Source: Lenisia limosa (lineage: Eukaryota; Breviatea). Taken from it: a stretch of DNA of 64,000 bases. Both the position numbers and the translations under genes were made by a program. How positions within the stretch are numbered: the first letter of the stretch is position 1; each line of letters begins with the position of its first letter. Under the pieces are notes generated by a model, which was not told where the DNA came from, did not search any database, and saw only the letters and a program-made list of their open reading frames with translations. Location of the stretch: NCBI GenBank assembly GCA_001655205.1, contig LPNZ01009306.1, forward strand, positions 1 to 64,000. Direction: 5' to 3'. Positions 1 through 10,958 of the stretch are shown here, in pieces.

Positions 1-60
1 TTTGTTTCATAAATTTCCCAAGGGGTGGCCTAGTATTTTGGTTAATTGTAATGTATTTAG

Positions 61-446
61 GTGGGTTGTTTCAAGTCTTGCTTGTCTTGGACGTTTGGAC
101 TGGATTGACCAGAAGAGTTTGGGCAAGTTCATCATTGAAGCACAAGTACTGTTTTCTTTTTTCTTGCTTACAACTAGGATGGTGAAGGAGGAGGCATATC
201 TGACAGACCAGGCGACATGGTTGATGTCTTTCACACCTTCTTCGGGTTATCTGGTGCGCCTTGTGGCTGAACTTCATGAACTGGGGAGGAACTCACGTTT
301 TAGGGTTGTCTCTTCTGGGCTTTCCTAATCTGAAGGCTATTGATCCCGCCTATGCTTTGCCTGTTGAAGTTATTCAAAAAGCTGGTGTTTCAAGGAAGTA
401 CCCAGAAAACACTATCACACAGAATTTCCCGCAGTCTGAAAGTTAA
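61..446 (+). CDS. RABGGTB: Rab geranylgeranyltransferase beta subunit, C-terminal part
   Basis: Catalytic beta subunit of GGTase II, which attaches geranylgeranyl groups to the C-terminal cysteines of Rab GTPases presented by REP in the cytosol. Only the last exons are in the window. An exon begins after the acceptor at 59-60, runs to 145, resumes at 178-253 and ends 304-446 with TAA. Introns are 146-177 (only 32 nt) and 254-303. The spliced protein reads [14 protein letters not shown], then [20 protein letters not shown], then [14 protein letters not shown], closely following the family pattern GRLxWIDxxKL, ADRPGDxVDPFHTLFGIAGL and PVxPVxCMPEEV. This is the Asp-Arg-Pro-Gly-Asp-containing part of the alpha/alpha barrel near the zinc and isoprenoid site. 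The 5' part lies outside the window. Confidence 0.93.
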
Positions 447-729
447 TGAGTTGAAAGTGTTAGTAGCAATCGACCCTTTAGGTCTTAGTTTGTTGTACTT
501 ATTTAGATTGGTCATGAATAACAATGTTCCCCACTTTACTAATAAGGCGAACAGGCGAACTATATATATGCTGTGTATCTGTATCTACGCAGCTACACCA
601 GGGATATGGTGATATGTGGGGTATGGTTCAAAATGCTGAGGGTCTGTGTTACCCCATGATATTTTGATTTTAAATGAAAATTTTCAATTCAAAACATTGT
701 CAAAACGTCAAAACACCCTTATTATCAAT

Positions 730-1266
730 ATGTCTGAAGAACTTAACTTATCTGAAGCCCAGGTTGCTATTGCCCGTGAAAAGTTCAGCACTTATGGTCT
801 GATTGTTTTTTTTCTTTCAACTAAACCCACTTTCTTCTCCCTTTGACCTTTTTAGACGTTGATAACAGTGGAGCTATTGACAAGCAAGAGCTTGAGGTGT
901 GAAAAAGACAAAATTCCTTATTTTATTGTTTTTGTTTTCATTTCTAACTTTTGTAGAAACTCGTTCTTGATTTAGAACCCAAGATGCCTGGTGTTATTCG
1001 CAAAGTATGTTACGGCTCTCTAAATTGGATAGTCCTGCTTTTACAAACAAGTTCATTTTGATATGCCATATTTGTCGTGACTTTTACAGCGCATGGTAAC
1101 AATCCACATGACTTCCAGCGACAAGAATGACGACGGTGTCATTGACTTTGATGAGGTTGGTCTACTTAATAAAACGTGTGCCTTCTTGACCTTCTAGTTC
1201 CTCGTCCTCTTCAAGAAGACCATGGTTGAGGCCAAGCTTCCCATTTCTTTCGGCCCTCGCTGTTAA
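730..1266 (+). CDS. Small two-EF-hand protein
   Basis: Predicted calcium-binding protein of 96 residues from five exons (730-796, 856-896, 957-1004, 1090-1155, 1198-1266), all joined by GT-AG introns in frame. It starts MSEELNLSEAQVAIAREKF. The first loop is DVDNSGAIDKQE and the second DKNDDGVIDFDE; both have acidic residues at positions 1, 3, 5, 9 and 12 and Gly at 6, so both should bind calcium. The helices around the loops contain little else, so it is a minimal EF-hand pair rather than a four-hand calmodulin. The short basic linker MPGVIRKR separates the hands. It converges with the coiled-coil gene at 1368-3015, whose N-terminal part also has an EF-hand-like segment. No named orthologue recognised. 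Confidence 0.88.
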
Positions 1267-1367
1267 CTTTTTTCTTCAACAATGTATAATTATAACTATA
1301 ACAGCCCAGGTTAAGTTACAAAGAATAGATTATAATATTAGACTAGAAGACCATGGAAGGGACACGT

Positions 1368-3015
1368 TTACTGGAACATAGAGGCACGGGCAGCCATACG
1401 GGCGCGACCTTCAGCACGCTTGCGATCCTCCTCGTCCTTTTTGGCCTGAGCCTCTGCCTCTTCAACAGCCTTGGCAGCCTCGTACGCCTCACGTTCAGCA
1501 CGGGATTCAGCCTCACCTAGTATGTCAATACCCATGATAATTTAGCCTACCTTCTTCGATCTTGGCCTTCTCCTCGTCGAGTTGCCTCTTCTTCTCCTCA
1601 GCTTCCAGGGCAGCAGCTTCTGCCTCAGCCTAAAGCGTCAATGGGATGCTTGAAAAGAAGCTATTGATGAGTGTTGAAAGTTTTACCGCCAGTCTTCTAC
1701 CCACCTTTTCAGCAGCAGCTTTTTCAGCCTCAGCAGCAGCCTTCTCAGCCTCAACAAGAGCTTCGGCTGCAGCCTTCTCTGCAGCCTTCTTCTCACGGCG
1801 TTGGCGTGCTTCTTCTTGAATACGACGGCGATTGTCTTCCAGAGAGTCACCAGAGTCAACAGCAGCATCTGCAATGTCAAAACGCATCAGGAAAGTGAAA
1901 TCAGTTTTCCCGCACCGAAACCTCTTCTCAAAAAGCAGCCCAAGCCAACACTTGAAGAAAGCAGCAGCACCCTTGACACCATCACCAGAGAGCTCAGCAG
2001 AACGCTTTTCCTCAGCCTCCTTTTCGGCCTTCTCCTACCATGTCAGCTCTGTCCATGCCATGTATACATTAAAGAAATAGCAAACCTCAGCAGCCTTCTT
2101 GGCCTCTTGCTCTGCCTTAGTAGCCTCAAGCTGCTCAGCAGCTTCACGCTCCTCAGCCTCCTTGGCCGCCTTTTCCTAAAGAGTCACCAAGATGTGATAA
2201 GTCCAAAAAAACATTTCTTATTCATACCTCAAGAGCCTTCTCTTCCATGGCCTTCTTCTCAGCCTCAAGTTCCTTGACCTTCTTGTATTCAGCCTCAGCC
2301 TCGGCAGCAGCCTACATCGACGGTCAAATTGGTTCTTGGATAAAACACACGGACCTCAAGAGCCTTGCGGAGCTCCTCTTCATCAACCTTCGATGTCCAG
2401 AGGTCATCCCAGTTGGTCTTGAAGTAGGCTACAGACTAATGTGTTAGATCTTCGATGATTCAAAGAATGACACATTAAATATATCGAGGAATACCACTGA
2501 TACAGACAGACGTTGCCCCCACACACCCATTCGAGGAAGGCAAGGGTACGGTTGCGATCCCTAAACAAATTAATTCAAGCAAATAAAAAAGAATGCTCCA
2601 GAAGTGAAGTGTTCCAGACATACTTGTCAACCTCCTAAAAAAAGTAAAAAATAAAGGGAGGGAGTAAAGAGCACATACGTTAATCATCTGACGCAATTCA
2701 ACAAATGTCTTGGTTTCACCACGGTCCTCAAGAAGACGCATGGCAGCATCTTCTTCAAGCTCACCAAGAGCATTGGAGTCGTAGCGAAGGAAGTCATCAC
2801 GCAGATCAACAACCAACTTACGGTCAAGGCTCGCGTTCTTAAGGAGGAAGAACTCGCTGCAGTGGTCAAAGAAGTAGAAAGAAAGGTACCCATAAATCTT
2901 CTTCAAATGATGATTTCCCATAAAACCTTAACTCTTATAAGCCAAAAAATCCGCAACTAACCAACCATTGAGCGTAAGGGGTAGGGTACTTCTCTTGCCA
3001 GTTTTCGAAAGACAT
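1368..3015 (-). CDS. EF-hand-like N-terminus plus Lys/Glu/Ala-rich coiled-coil protein
   Basis: Starts MSFENWQEKYPTPYAQ and ends with a basic tail RMAARASMFQ before TAA. The first 100 residues are mixed globular sequence, with EFFLLKNASLDRKL, LRQMI and a loop DKDRNRTLAFLE that fits an EF-hand spacing but lacks the central glycine. After FKTNWDDLWTSKVDEEELRK comes a long single helix or coiled coil built from A/E/K/Q (segments such as KVKELEAEKKAMEEKALE and EKAEKEAEEKRSAEL), spread over about six exons with phase-0 junctions. The exon around 1690-2030 needs an intron near 1865-1930 whose exact donor I could not fix; the junction near 2420-2530 is also uncertain. It could be a cytoskeletal or membrane-deforming helix protein. 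No family name assigned. Confidence 0.75.
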
Positions 3016-3208
3016 TTTGTGATTTATAAAGGTTTGATATAGCAATACTATGTTAACTTATTGTTAATTAGGGGAAAAATCTTTTTTGTGAAACAAAAAG
3101 GGAAATGGTTTTATCGATAAATATCGACATGGATGGATGTTTAATTTATTTTGTAGAATGACATATTTCTTTCATGATTTCTATCAATTCAAAGCCTTTA
3201 TAAGTAAC

Positions 3209-3360
3209 ATGATGGCTCCTAAAATGTATCAATCAATTCAAACTTGCATTGCACAAGAAGGTCTACTTGTTTATCGCTCACCAGAACAACTTCTGAATAC
3301 AAACTGTGGGTTGTGTTTTCTTATGGATTCAACACAAGTATTCTTGTATCTATAATCTTG
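3209..3360 (+). other. Possible small upstream exon or separate short ORF
   Basis: Two adjacent ATGs at 3209 and 3212 open a frame beginning MAPKMYQSIQTCIAQEG and continuing LLVYRSPEQLLNTN. It looks coding in composition and sits between the divergent coiled-coil gene and the cyclin. One splice to an acceptor near 3451 would give a very short protein ending EEPFDVP; no splice I tried joins it in frame to the cyclin start at 3491. It may be an upstream ORF, a separate microprotein or an unrecognised first exon. Confidence 0.3.
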
Positions 3361-3490
3361 ATATAATAAGCTTTAGTGCTATATTATTTGACTTCTATTA
3401 TATTTCCATCCTTCATGTCATCTTCTATTCTCTCTTTCTAATGGTAATAGATCCGCTTAGAAGCTTTGAAGAACCGTTTGACGTTCCATA

Positions 3491-5396
3491 ATGGCGTCAG
3501 AATCCAAATTATGCAACAATCGCGTTGTAGTTGACTCAACTGGACACTTCTGGTCTGGTATCAGTGACCCTCTTGCGCAACAACAAATCTACAAGAATTA
3601 TTTCGTGGTATTTGGAGATTTTGAAGCTTTCGGCTGCTTTCTCTCCTTCTTTCTGTCAAGTGGATATGTATTGTCTCACCTTTTAGTCTGAAACTGCCAA
3701 GCTGAAACAATGGGACTTCAAGTCGTTCTATTTTTCAAAATACCGCGCTCTTCTTTATCACTGGTGAGTACTGGCGTTTGATTCGTGATGGTGGAGGGAA
3801 TCAATTTTAACATCTTAGGATTTCAAGAGATGTTGCAAGAGATGTTCGTGAAAGGCCCGAAAATTTCCAAGTGTAGGTTCTTCAAGTCGAATATTCTTTC
3901 TTATTTTTCCAGGGCTATGATGCTTTTAGACAATTTCACCGCTGTTGCCAACCCAATTGATGACCACCTTAACCTGTACTCTCTTGCCTGTACTTGGATT
4001 GCCTGTAAGCTTGGTTCCCATTCGTTCCCCTTTTTGATAATTCTTCGGATTCGGTTGACTATATAGGCAAGACCAATGTCAAACTTACTGCTGTCCCATC
4101 TATGGGCTTTGTTGTCGAGACTCTTGGCCAGCGCTTCACCCCTGCCGAGATCCAAACCGCAGAGTTTCGAGTCTGTCAGTACCTGGAATGGGATGTAAGT
4201 GGGGGAGAGAATTTTACTGAACCACAAGTTTTATGTCACAATCTCATTCTCGAAGATTACTGTTCTTCCCCCTCTCGCCATCGTCCCCTACATTCTCCCT
4301 GCTGCATTCGACACCTGGGAAGATAACGTCAAGCCCAGTGGCGTCATCATGTCTACCCTCGAAATCCTCACCAGCCTTACACATCAAGGTTAGCGGTAAC
4401 ATCCTTTTGCTCTCTTCGTTTTATTGGCCCTATTTGACCTTTTTAGAAGCCCATTATGCCCAATTTGGTAGTTGCCGTATTGCTGCTATTGCTGTTGCAG
4501 CCCTCAGGTAAGAAACAACTAACCCTGTTGTCCAATTATGTCCCTGTTGGCTTATCTAACACCTCAGAATTATCTGTGGTCTTCCCCTGTGGTCCACTAC
4601 TCTTACCAAGCACACTTTCTTTGAGTACGACGAAATTGCTGCCATTGCCTTCGACGTCTTATCGTATGAACTGGGTGGCAATGAAAGGCTTCACTCCGCA
4701 TTACTGAGAATTACTGAGAACATCTCTTTACCCTCTTAGGCGCTACAACGAGCTTGACATGCTTGACCACCGCAACTCTAAGATCTACGTTCTCCGTCCA
4801 ATGACCGACAAGAATGGCGAGGCCTCTTCTGAGTCTGTTGTCGACGAGGAGTTCAAGAAGGCCTATCATGAGCCACTTGGTTCCCCCACCGACATCTGCG
4901 ACCACATCAAGAACCTCGACATCTTCGAGTGGGTTGAAGCTTGGGTGTGTCGCTCCTTGTCTTTATTGCAACATTATTATTATTAATCTCCAACTTACCT
5001 CTCAGGAGCAAGCTCGACTCCAAGGCTGGTAAGTACAAGAAGATTCCACGCAAACTCGCATCCCTTCAACCTTCGGAAATTGCTCAAGTCTGTCTTCACG
5101 CCACTCTGAGAAAGGAGCAGTATGGCGCCAAGATTCCCGACTCCGTCCCAACCTTTGAACCCATCGACCCGCCCAACACTGAAGGCTTCACCCCGGGCCT
5201 CCCTCGTCCCCGCGCAGGCCCCTTCTTCCAGGCCACTCGCCACAAGCGTCAGGTCACTTCCGTCATCTCGCCGAATCCGCCACGCAAGTCCCGCAAGCAG
5301 CGTGAGGAGGAGCGCATTGAGCGCGCCAAGGCTCGGCGTGACAAGAACAAGAAGTCCGCCATTGACGGGGTTCGTGTGTCAGTTAGGTCGTGTTGA
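3491..5396 (+). CDS. Cyclin-box protein
   Basis: Cyclins bind and activate cyclin-dependent kinases. From MASESKLCNN at 3491 the spliced product runs through about nine exons. The N-terminal cyclin fold is clear: ISRDVARDVRERPENF, then MMLLDNFTAVANPIDDHLNL, YSLACTWIACK and FTPAEIQTAEFRVCQYLEWD. These match the helices that in family members read LxxxYLxxxP and LQLxxxxxLxIAsKyEE. A second helical region includes VMSTLEI-type and AAIAVAAL segments. The C-terminus is long, basic and Pro-rich (RKSRKQREEERIERAKARRD), resembling a nuclear localisation signal. I cannot assign a cyclin class, because no destruction box or LxCxE is obvious. A short upstream exon (see 3209) remains possible. Confidence 0.8.
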
Positions 5397-5721
5397 GGCT
5401 ATGGTGCTATGTTTTCGTTTCTTTTGGCTAGTCTAGTTCTATTTTCTAATTGTTTCTTGAGGTATCATGATCTGGTAGATCATTCAATTCATTTGGCAGT
5501 GCAATGCATCATTATTTAATTCCCTTACCTGGCAAATCTGTTTTCATCGTATTATTGCTATGTCAGGTAAAAAGCTGACCGTTGTGTTTATTATATTGGA
5601 GGTGGGGAAATTATTAGAACATCAAAGCAACCATATTTTGTCTTATTTCATATAAAAGTGAAACATCCCCAACACAGAAGAATGGGACGTGGAGAACTGT
5701 ATCCAGCACTATTTCAACCAT
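5397..5721. other. Convergent intergenic region
   Basis: Holds the 3' flanks of the cyclin gene (plus) and the HEL2/ZNF598 gene (minus). It is AT-rich with AATAAA-like stretches but nothing coding that I can support. Confidence 0.6.
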
Positions 5722-8700
5722 CTACAGATCTAAGATCTGAACTCCAGTCTTCTTGCCTTTTTTCTTCCTTCTCTTAGTGCTAACCCCCCCGTCGACACTT
5801 TGAGCCTCGGCCCGACTCAGAGCCAAAGCTTCCTGCAGGTCTGCGTCATAATCAGAGTTATGGCCAGGCACATCGTGGGCTTCTAGTGGCCGTGGCCCTG
5901 ACCGTCTCACAATGCGGAAGGCTCCCTAAGGTGTCACTGCTTTCCCAATGCAAAAGGTTGGGATGATATGTATGATTTATGACGTATTAAGATTCAGACA
6001 TCATTGGACTTGAGAGGCAAGGCGCCTTGAGGGGTGTGGAAGGAGGGTTTGGAGGCTTTCAGCTTCGGCTTGCTTGACCACGCTGATGCTGAAGACTGCT
6101 GCGGGGGGGGGGGGTAAAANNNNNNNNNNNNNNNNNNNNNNNNNNNNNNNNNNNNNNNNNNNNNNNNNNNNNNNNNNNNNNNNNNNNNNNNNNNNNNNNN
6201 NNNNNNNNNNNNNTCTATACAGCAAACTTCACAATTTATTTTTGTTAAACACGTAAACATAAAGAATTACTCATTTGAATAAAATCATACCTCAAAAAAG
6301 TTGGAAAAATAAAGCTCATAAGAGAAAAACGTCATACCGGTTCAGCTGGAGCTGGGGGCGAGGGAGTTCGCGGAGGGGGGACTTCGCCTCCTTTAACTGA
6401 TGTCTGGGGGATGAATTGATAAACAGCGTTGTCGGTTCATTTAAGAAAAGACCAAGTATATACATACCTTTGCAGTGGAGTTGGAGTGTAAAGAGAGAAG
6501 TGCACTTCGTTTGGCTCGATTGGGGAGAAGAGATACCTAATTATAAGAGGGAACGAATCAGAGAAACTCGTAACCCACACAGCTTGAATACTACTCTAAA
6601 TAACACAACTCCTTACCAAATCGGCAAAAAGTGTCTCATCAGGAATGCTCAGCGTTCGGTACAAGGCATAGTAAGATTCACCAGACATTTCGTCTGAATT
6701 GGTGAGATTCCAGGAAACAAATAATTTTCATTATTCATGTATTTTGGGAAATCTCAATTGTACTTGCCGTATAATATACCTTTAAGGAAGGAGTGACTAG
6801 CAGAGCGGAACTCTTGGAATTGTGTGTGAGAAATCTGCTTTCGAAGGCGATTCATTACCTCACGGTTGCGACTAGATGGTCAGGACCATTCAGTTAGTCA
6901 CAGGTTATCAACAGGCTCCCACCTGGCCAATTCTTCTTTTGAGATTTGGGGCGAGGGGGGAGGTTGGAAGGTCATTGTTTGAGGCGACGCTGTTCGAGGA
7001 GGAACTGGAGAGTTATGGATATGAATATCCAAGGACAGCGCGGAGTTTATGGTAACTATGTTTTATGGTATGTGAATTCTTGTTCTCAAAAAAGCAGTGC
7101 ACGTTTCAATAGCCTACGGGAATCCGGAATGGAGGGAACGGGGACGGAGGGTTTCGGAATAAAAGGCACGGTAAGTACAGAGGAGGAGCATTTGGCGGGT
7201 TCTGCCTGGGGCTTCTTGGTCTTCTTGCGTGACTTGGCTACAATGGTTAGAATGGATGATTTAATTCTCTTTTCTTTGAATCGCAAACTGAAACCACTTT
7301 AAGGTAAAGATCCCCCTACATTTCTGCTGTTTAGGTTCCAGCTGATGCGGAGCTTGTGGGGGCTGGGTGAGTCTCGAGTAGTCGGCAGTTGGTGGTTGGG
7401 GTGCAGTCCATCTCGGCTGTGTCTAATAATAATAAGGGGAACCATGCTGCCGTCAACCATACCGGTTGTTCAGAGATACCGAGCGACGGGAAGCCAGTAT
7501 CCAGCTGGATGCCCGAGCTACTGTGGAACCCTGGCTCCGGTGCAAGAACTGAAGAGATAAATCAAAGGCCCATAGTAGTCTTACTGAACCATAGCAAACC
7601 TGGAACGCGGTCCATTGCTTTTTGTCTCCGCTTAGCCTTGCCTCGGGCCTTCGCAATTCGAATATCATTTGAACCTAGGGTTGTTACTACCACTGAGTCC
7701 TCCAATGATAAACGTGAGCAACCACCAGAACAGGACTTAGTAGATATAACAAAACATCGAATCAAGCGAGAATCAGTATCAGCATACCTCTTTCTGGTAG
7801 CCAAGAGGGCTGTTGCTGAACTGGAGTTGAAGACCCGCCTAAGGATGGGAACTGATCTTCTGACATTGAACGCTTATTCCCTTATACATAAGAAAGAGCA
7901 GAGTCTGGCTCACATTCAGCTGCTGAGTGTTGTGTAGTTGAAGGTTGGGGGGCCGACGGCTGTGTCGGCACGTCCTTGCGAACCGGCTCAGGAAAATCCG
8001 CTCCAGAAGGCTCAGAAACTAGCTGCTCAGGAATCTGGCGAGTGAGAAGGAATTTCTTCTTATCCATGCGTTTGAAGGCAACCCACATGCTCTTCTCTTT
8101 CCGGGCTTGCATCACGGTTTCTGTTGTTTCGTCCACCTCTCGCTAAAATGTAAGTTGAATTGAAGGATAAATGAATACCCACCAGATTGATAAGTGAAAC
8201 CAGCTTCCATTGCAAGACCCGCTTGGCTCATTTTGACTTTGTGGGCTCTTTTCTGCGGGAGATTATGTCAAGAACACATGACAGGACCCTGATAAACTTG
8301 CCTCTGCATACCATATGTGCAGCGAGTTCAAGCTTAGTCTTGTAAACACCTTCGAAGGGATTTTCAATACACTCCTCAACTTGACAAACAAAGTGATGAT
8401 GCTCTTGATGAGAGACCTGCAAAGTGAACACTGTACCGAAAGCAGAAAACTCCCTACCAGGTCACTTGCGTTTCTGTAAAACTTGTTTCTCACTCCAGAT
8501 GACTCGCAAACATAACAGTTGAAGTGTTGCTTGTTGAGATGAGCCTGAAGCATCTCGGCATCAAAGAACTACACAGGGTTAACCAATTTCCAGGTTGTGT
8601 TCGCTCAGAAGAACGGGATATCTTACCTGTGTTTTACAAAACTGGCACATTGGATGTCCTTTGAAGGTGACATCGTCAAGTTGGCACTTTGATTTTTCTA

Positions 8701-10260
8701 AGGGGTCACTTTCTCTTCAACAATACTAAAAAGTAATTTGCTATTACAAACCATCAAGGTGTTTTTGGAGTTCTTTGAAGGTGTAAGGAATCTGTTCGTG
8801 CATGAAGACCTTGCGGTGCTCAAGGCAAATAGGGCTAAAAAGTAAGTGAAAAAATACATCCATTTCAAAGAAAAGCCAACCCACCAAAACTTCAAATTAT
8901 GGTCATTCTTCAAATGCTTTCCGAGGTTGATCAGGCTAGTAGCAACAACAACATCCTAAAGAATGAGCAATGGGATTATAAGGGTAACAAGCATCATCTT
9001 CCTCACCTCCTCCATGCATGCTCCGCTTTTGCAGCTTGTGTAACAGGAAGGGCAACGGAGAGAAAGCAGCGAAAGAGCCTCTGATTTCACTTGTGCATTG
9101 GGGAAATACATATCTAGATGAATAAACAATGCTCATAACTATGTTAGCTCAAGCAAAATAAAACAGATCTAAGACTGAAAAAAAAGGGAGGGGGGGGGGA
9201 ATGAAAAGACCANNNNNNNNNNNNNNNNNNNNNNNNNNNNNNNNNNNNNNNNNNNNNNNNNNNNNNNNNNNNNNNNNNNNNNNNNNNNNNNNNNNNGCAT
9301 TTTGAAGATAGTACCGAGTATGATTCTTCAGTTGGAGGCGTAATGATGATAGTCTCCGACTTAGCCTGAAACGTTACACTTATCCCTTCAATCCACAATA
9401 AAAAATGCCAGGCTCTCACCTTGCACATACAGCACGCTTTGTCATCGAAAAGAATCCGCTGCTTCATATGGCAACAATGGCAGACGTCTTTATGCCCACA
9501 GGGCCCAATACCAATCATTTCAATTTCTTCACAGCAAACAATACAAGTTTCCTAAAAAAATAAAAAAGCCCTTTGGAAAGGAAACACCAACCTTTCCTCC
9601 AAATAAATCATCGTCATCCTCTGCCTTAGTTGTAGCGGGAGATAAGTGACTCAAAGACTGCTGTTTTGGTTGATGGTGATGATGAGTACGCTGTTGGTGG
9701 CGAGGTTTAAAGAAAGGACGAGGTTTTGTACCTAGATTGTCATGTGATTTGGAGAGAGAAAGCACTAAATCATTCATTGCAACAAAACAAACTTTCGTCA
9801 GGAGCCTCATGAGTTTTGCCACTTTCCTGAGAGACTGAGTTCTACAATGTCAAATACTCATCACTTATGAACAGACAGAAATCCACTCAACCACCTGCTT
9901 ATATGACTTCGTTTTTGGCTTATGCGGAGCAGATACGTGTTGTGGGTTGGACCGGGGGGTGTGGCCACGCCCCCTTCCGCTTGGTGGCGGAGGCTCTTCC
10001 ATCTGATAGATAAATAAGTCCGAAGAGCAATAGCAGACAAACCGTCTTAGGTTTTAGCCTGGGAGGAGACGAGGAGCCAAGCAAAAAGGACGAAGATCAC
10101 TCTCACTGGCAGGTAACGCAGGCTCCCGTGTTGGCTTTTTTATTTGCCGATACGTATTTCGTGTTCTTGGTCTTGATTCACCCTGGTGGTCCTTAATATT
10201 GTGATTTTCAGGACAATCAATTTGGGATGACTGGAGATCAGATTTCATGGGAATGGACAT
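5722..10260 (-). CDS. ZNF598: HEL2/ZNF598-type RING and C2H2 E3 ubiquitin ligase with C-terminal UIM
   Basis: E3 ligase that recognises collided ribosomes and ubiquitinates small-subunit proteins to start ribosome-associated quality control. The RING exon (about 9419-9551) reads CIVCCEEIEMIGIGPCGH, KDVCHCC and ACCMCK. After a gap (9213-9296) come the family's zinc fingers at about 8263-8900: ICLEHRKVF-type sequence, CQFCKTQFFDAEMLQAHL, HFNCYVCESSG, and HHFVCQVEEC with YKTKLELAAHM. The conserved C-terminal fold is at about 6490-6880 (REVMNRLRKQ, FQEFRSASHSFLKG, SGESYYALYRTL, LLPNRAKRSALL). The last exon carries a textbook ubiquitin-interacting motif, DADLQEALALSRAE, before a Lys-rich end and TAG. 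Another gap (6120-6213) lies in an intron or Pro-rich stretch. The start is uncertain: MSIPMKSDLQ at 10260, or METs after an acceptor at 10002 (MEEPPPPSGRGRG). Confidence 0.88.
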
Positions 10261-10690
10261 ACTCAGGTGCAAGGGAATAGTGAGTGTTTTTCAAAAGGGA
10301 ATAAATAAACAAGTTATATTATTGAAAAAAGTTTAAATGAACACCATACAGAAAGGGAAGGGACCTCAGGCGAGTGGCTCAGTACGTCAAATAGTAGAAG
10401 AGTGAGAAGCTTCAAACTCCGTTCATTCAGTAATATTTGACAAATTATTAACAGCAGCTTGATTAAATTAATAAACTCTAAACATTGAACTTTTGAAGAA
10501 ACTTTAATGTATCAAATAATCTGGGGGTATGTTCACCCTAGAAACAACAGAGTCTACGATTGTGCATGAGGAGTCCCGAAAACCCTCAACCTCACACAAA
10601 CACACAAACCCTCCAGGGGTTATATACAAACAATATACAACATAAAAACTACAAACAAAAACAGCAAGACGCTTCATTGCCTCACGGGCT
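10261..10690. other. Intergenic region between HEL2 gene and retroelement
   Basis: AT-rich upstream flank of the HEL2 gene followed by A/C-rich sequence that may be the 3' untranslated end of the retroelement. No poly(A) tail or target-site duplication could be recognised. Confidence 0.5.
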
Positions 10691-10958
10691 TCACGTTGAC
10701 TCCGTACTGCTTTTGATTTTTCCTTCCTTCCTCCTCCCTCTTATCGTCGTCACCATAATAGTAGAAAGAAATCTTCTTCTTCTCCTTCAGCTCGTCGTCG
10801 TCGTTCTCTTTCTTCTCTTTCTTCATCCATATACTCTCTCTTCTCCTCCTGTCTTCTTTTCCATTCCTCTTCTTTTCACTACCACTTCTCTCAGCGGCTT
10901 CTTCTCAACTGCAGCCTTCTTCCATCTTCTTCTCATTTCTTTCTACACATTAACTTCC

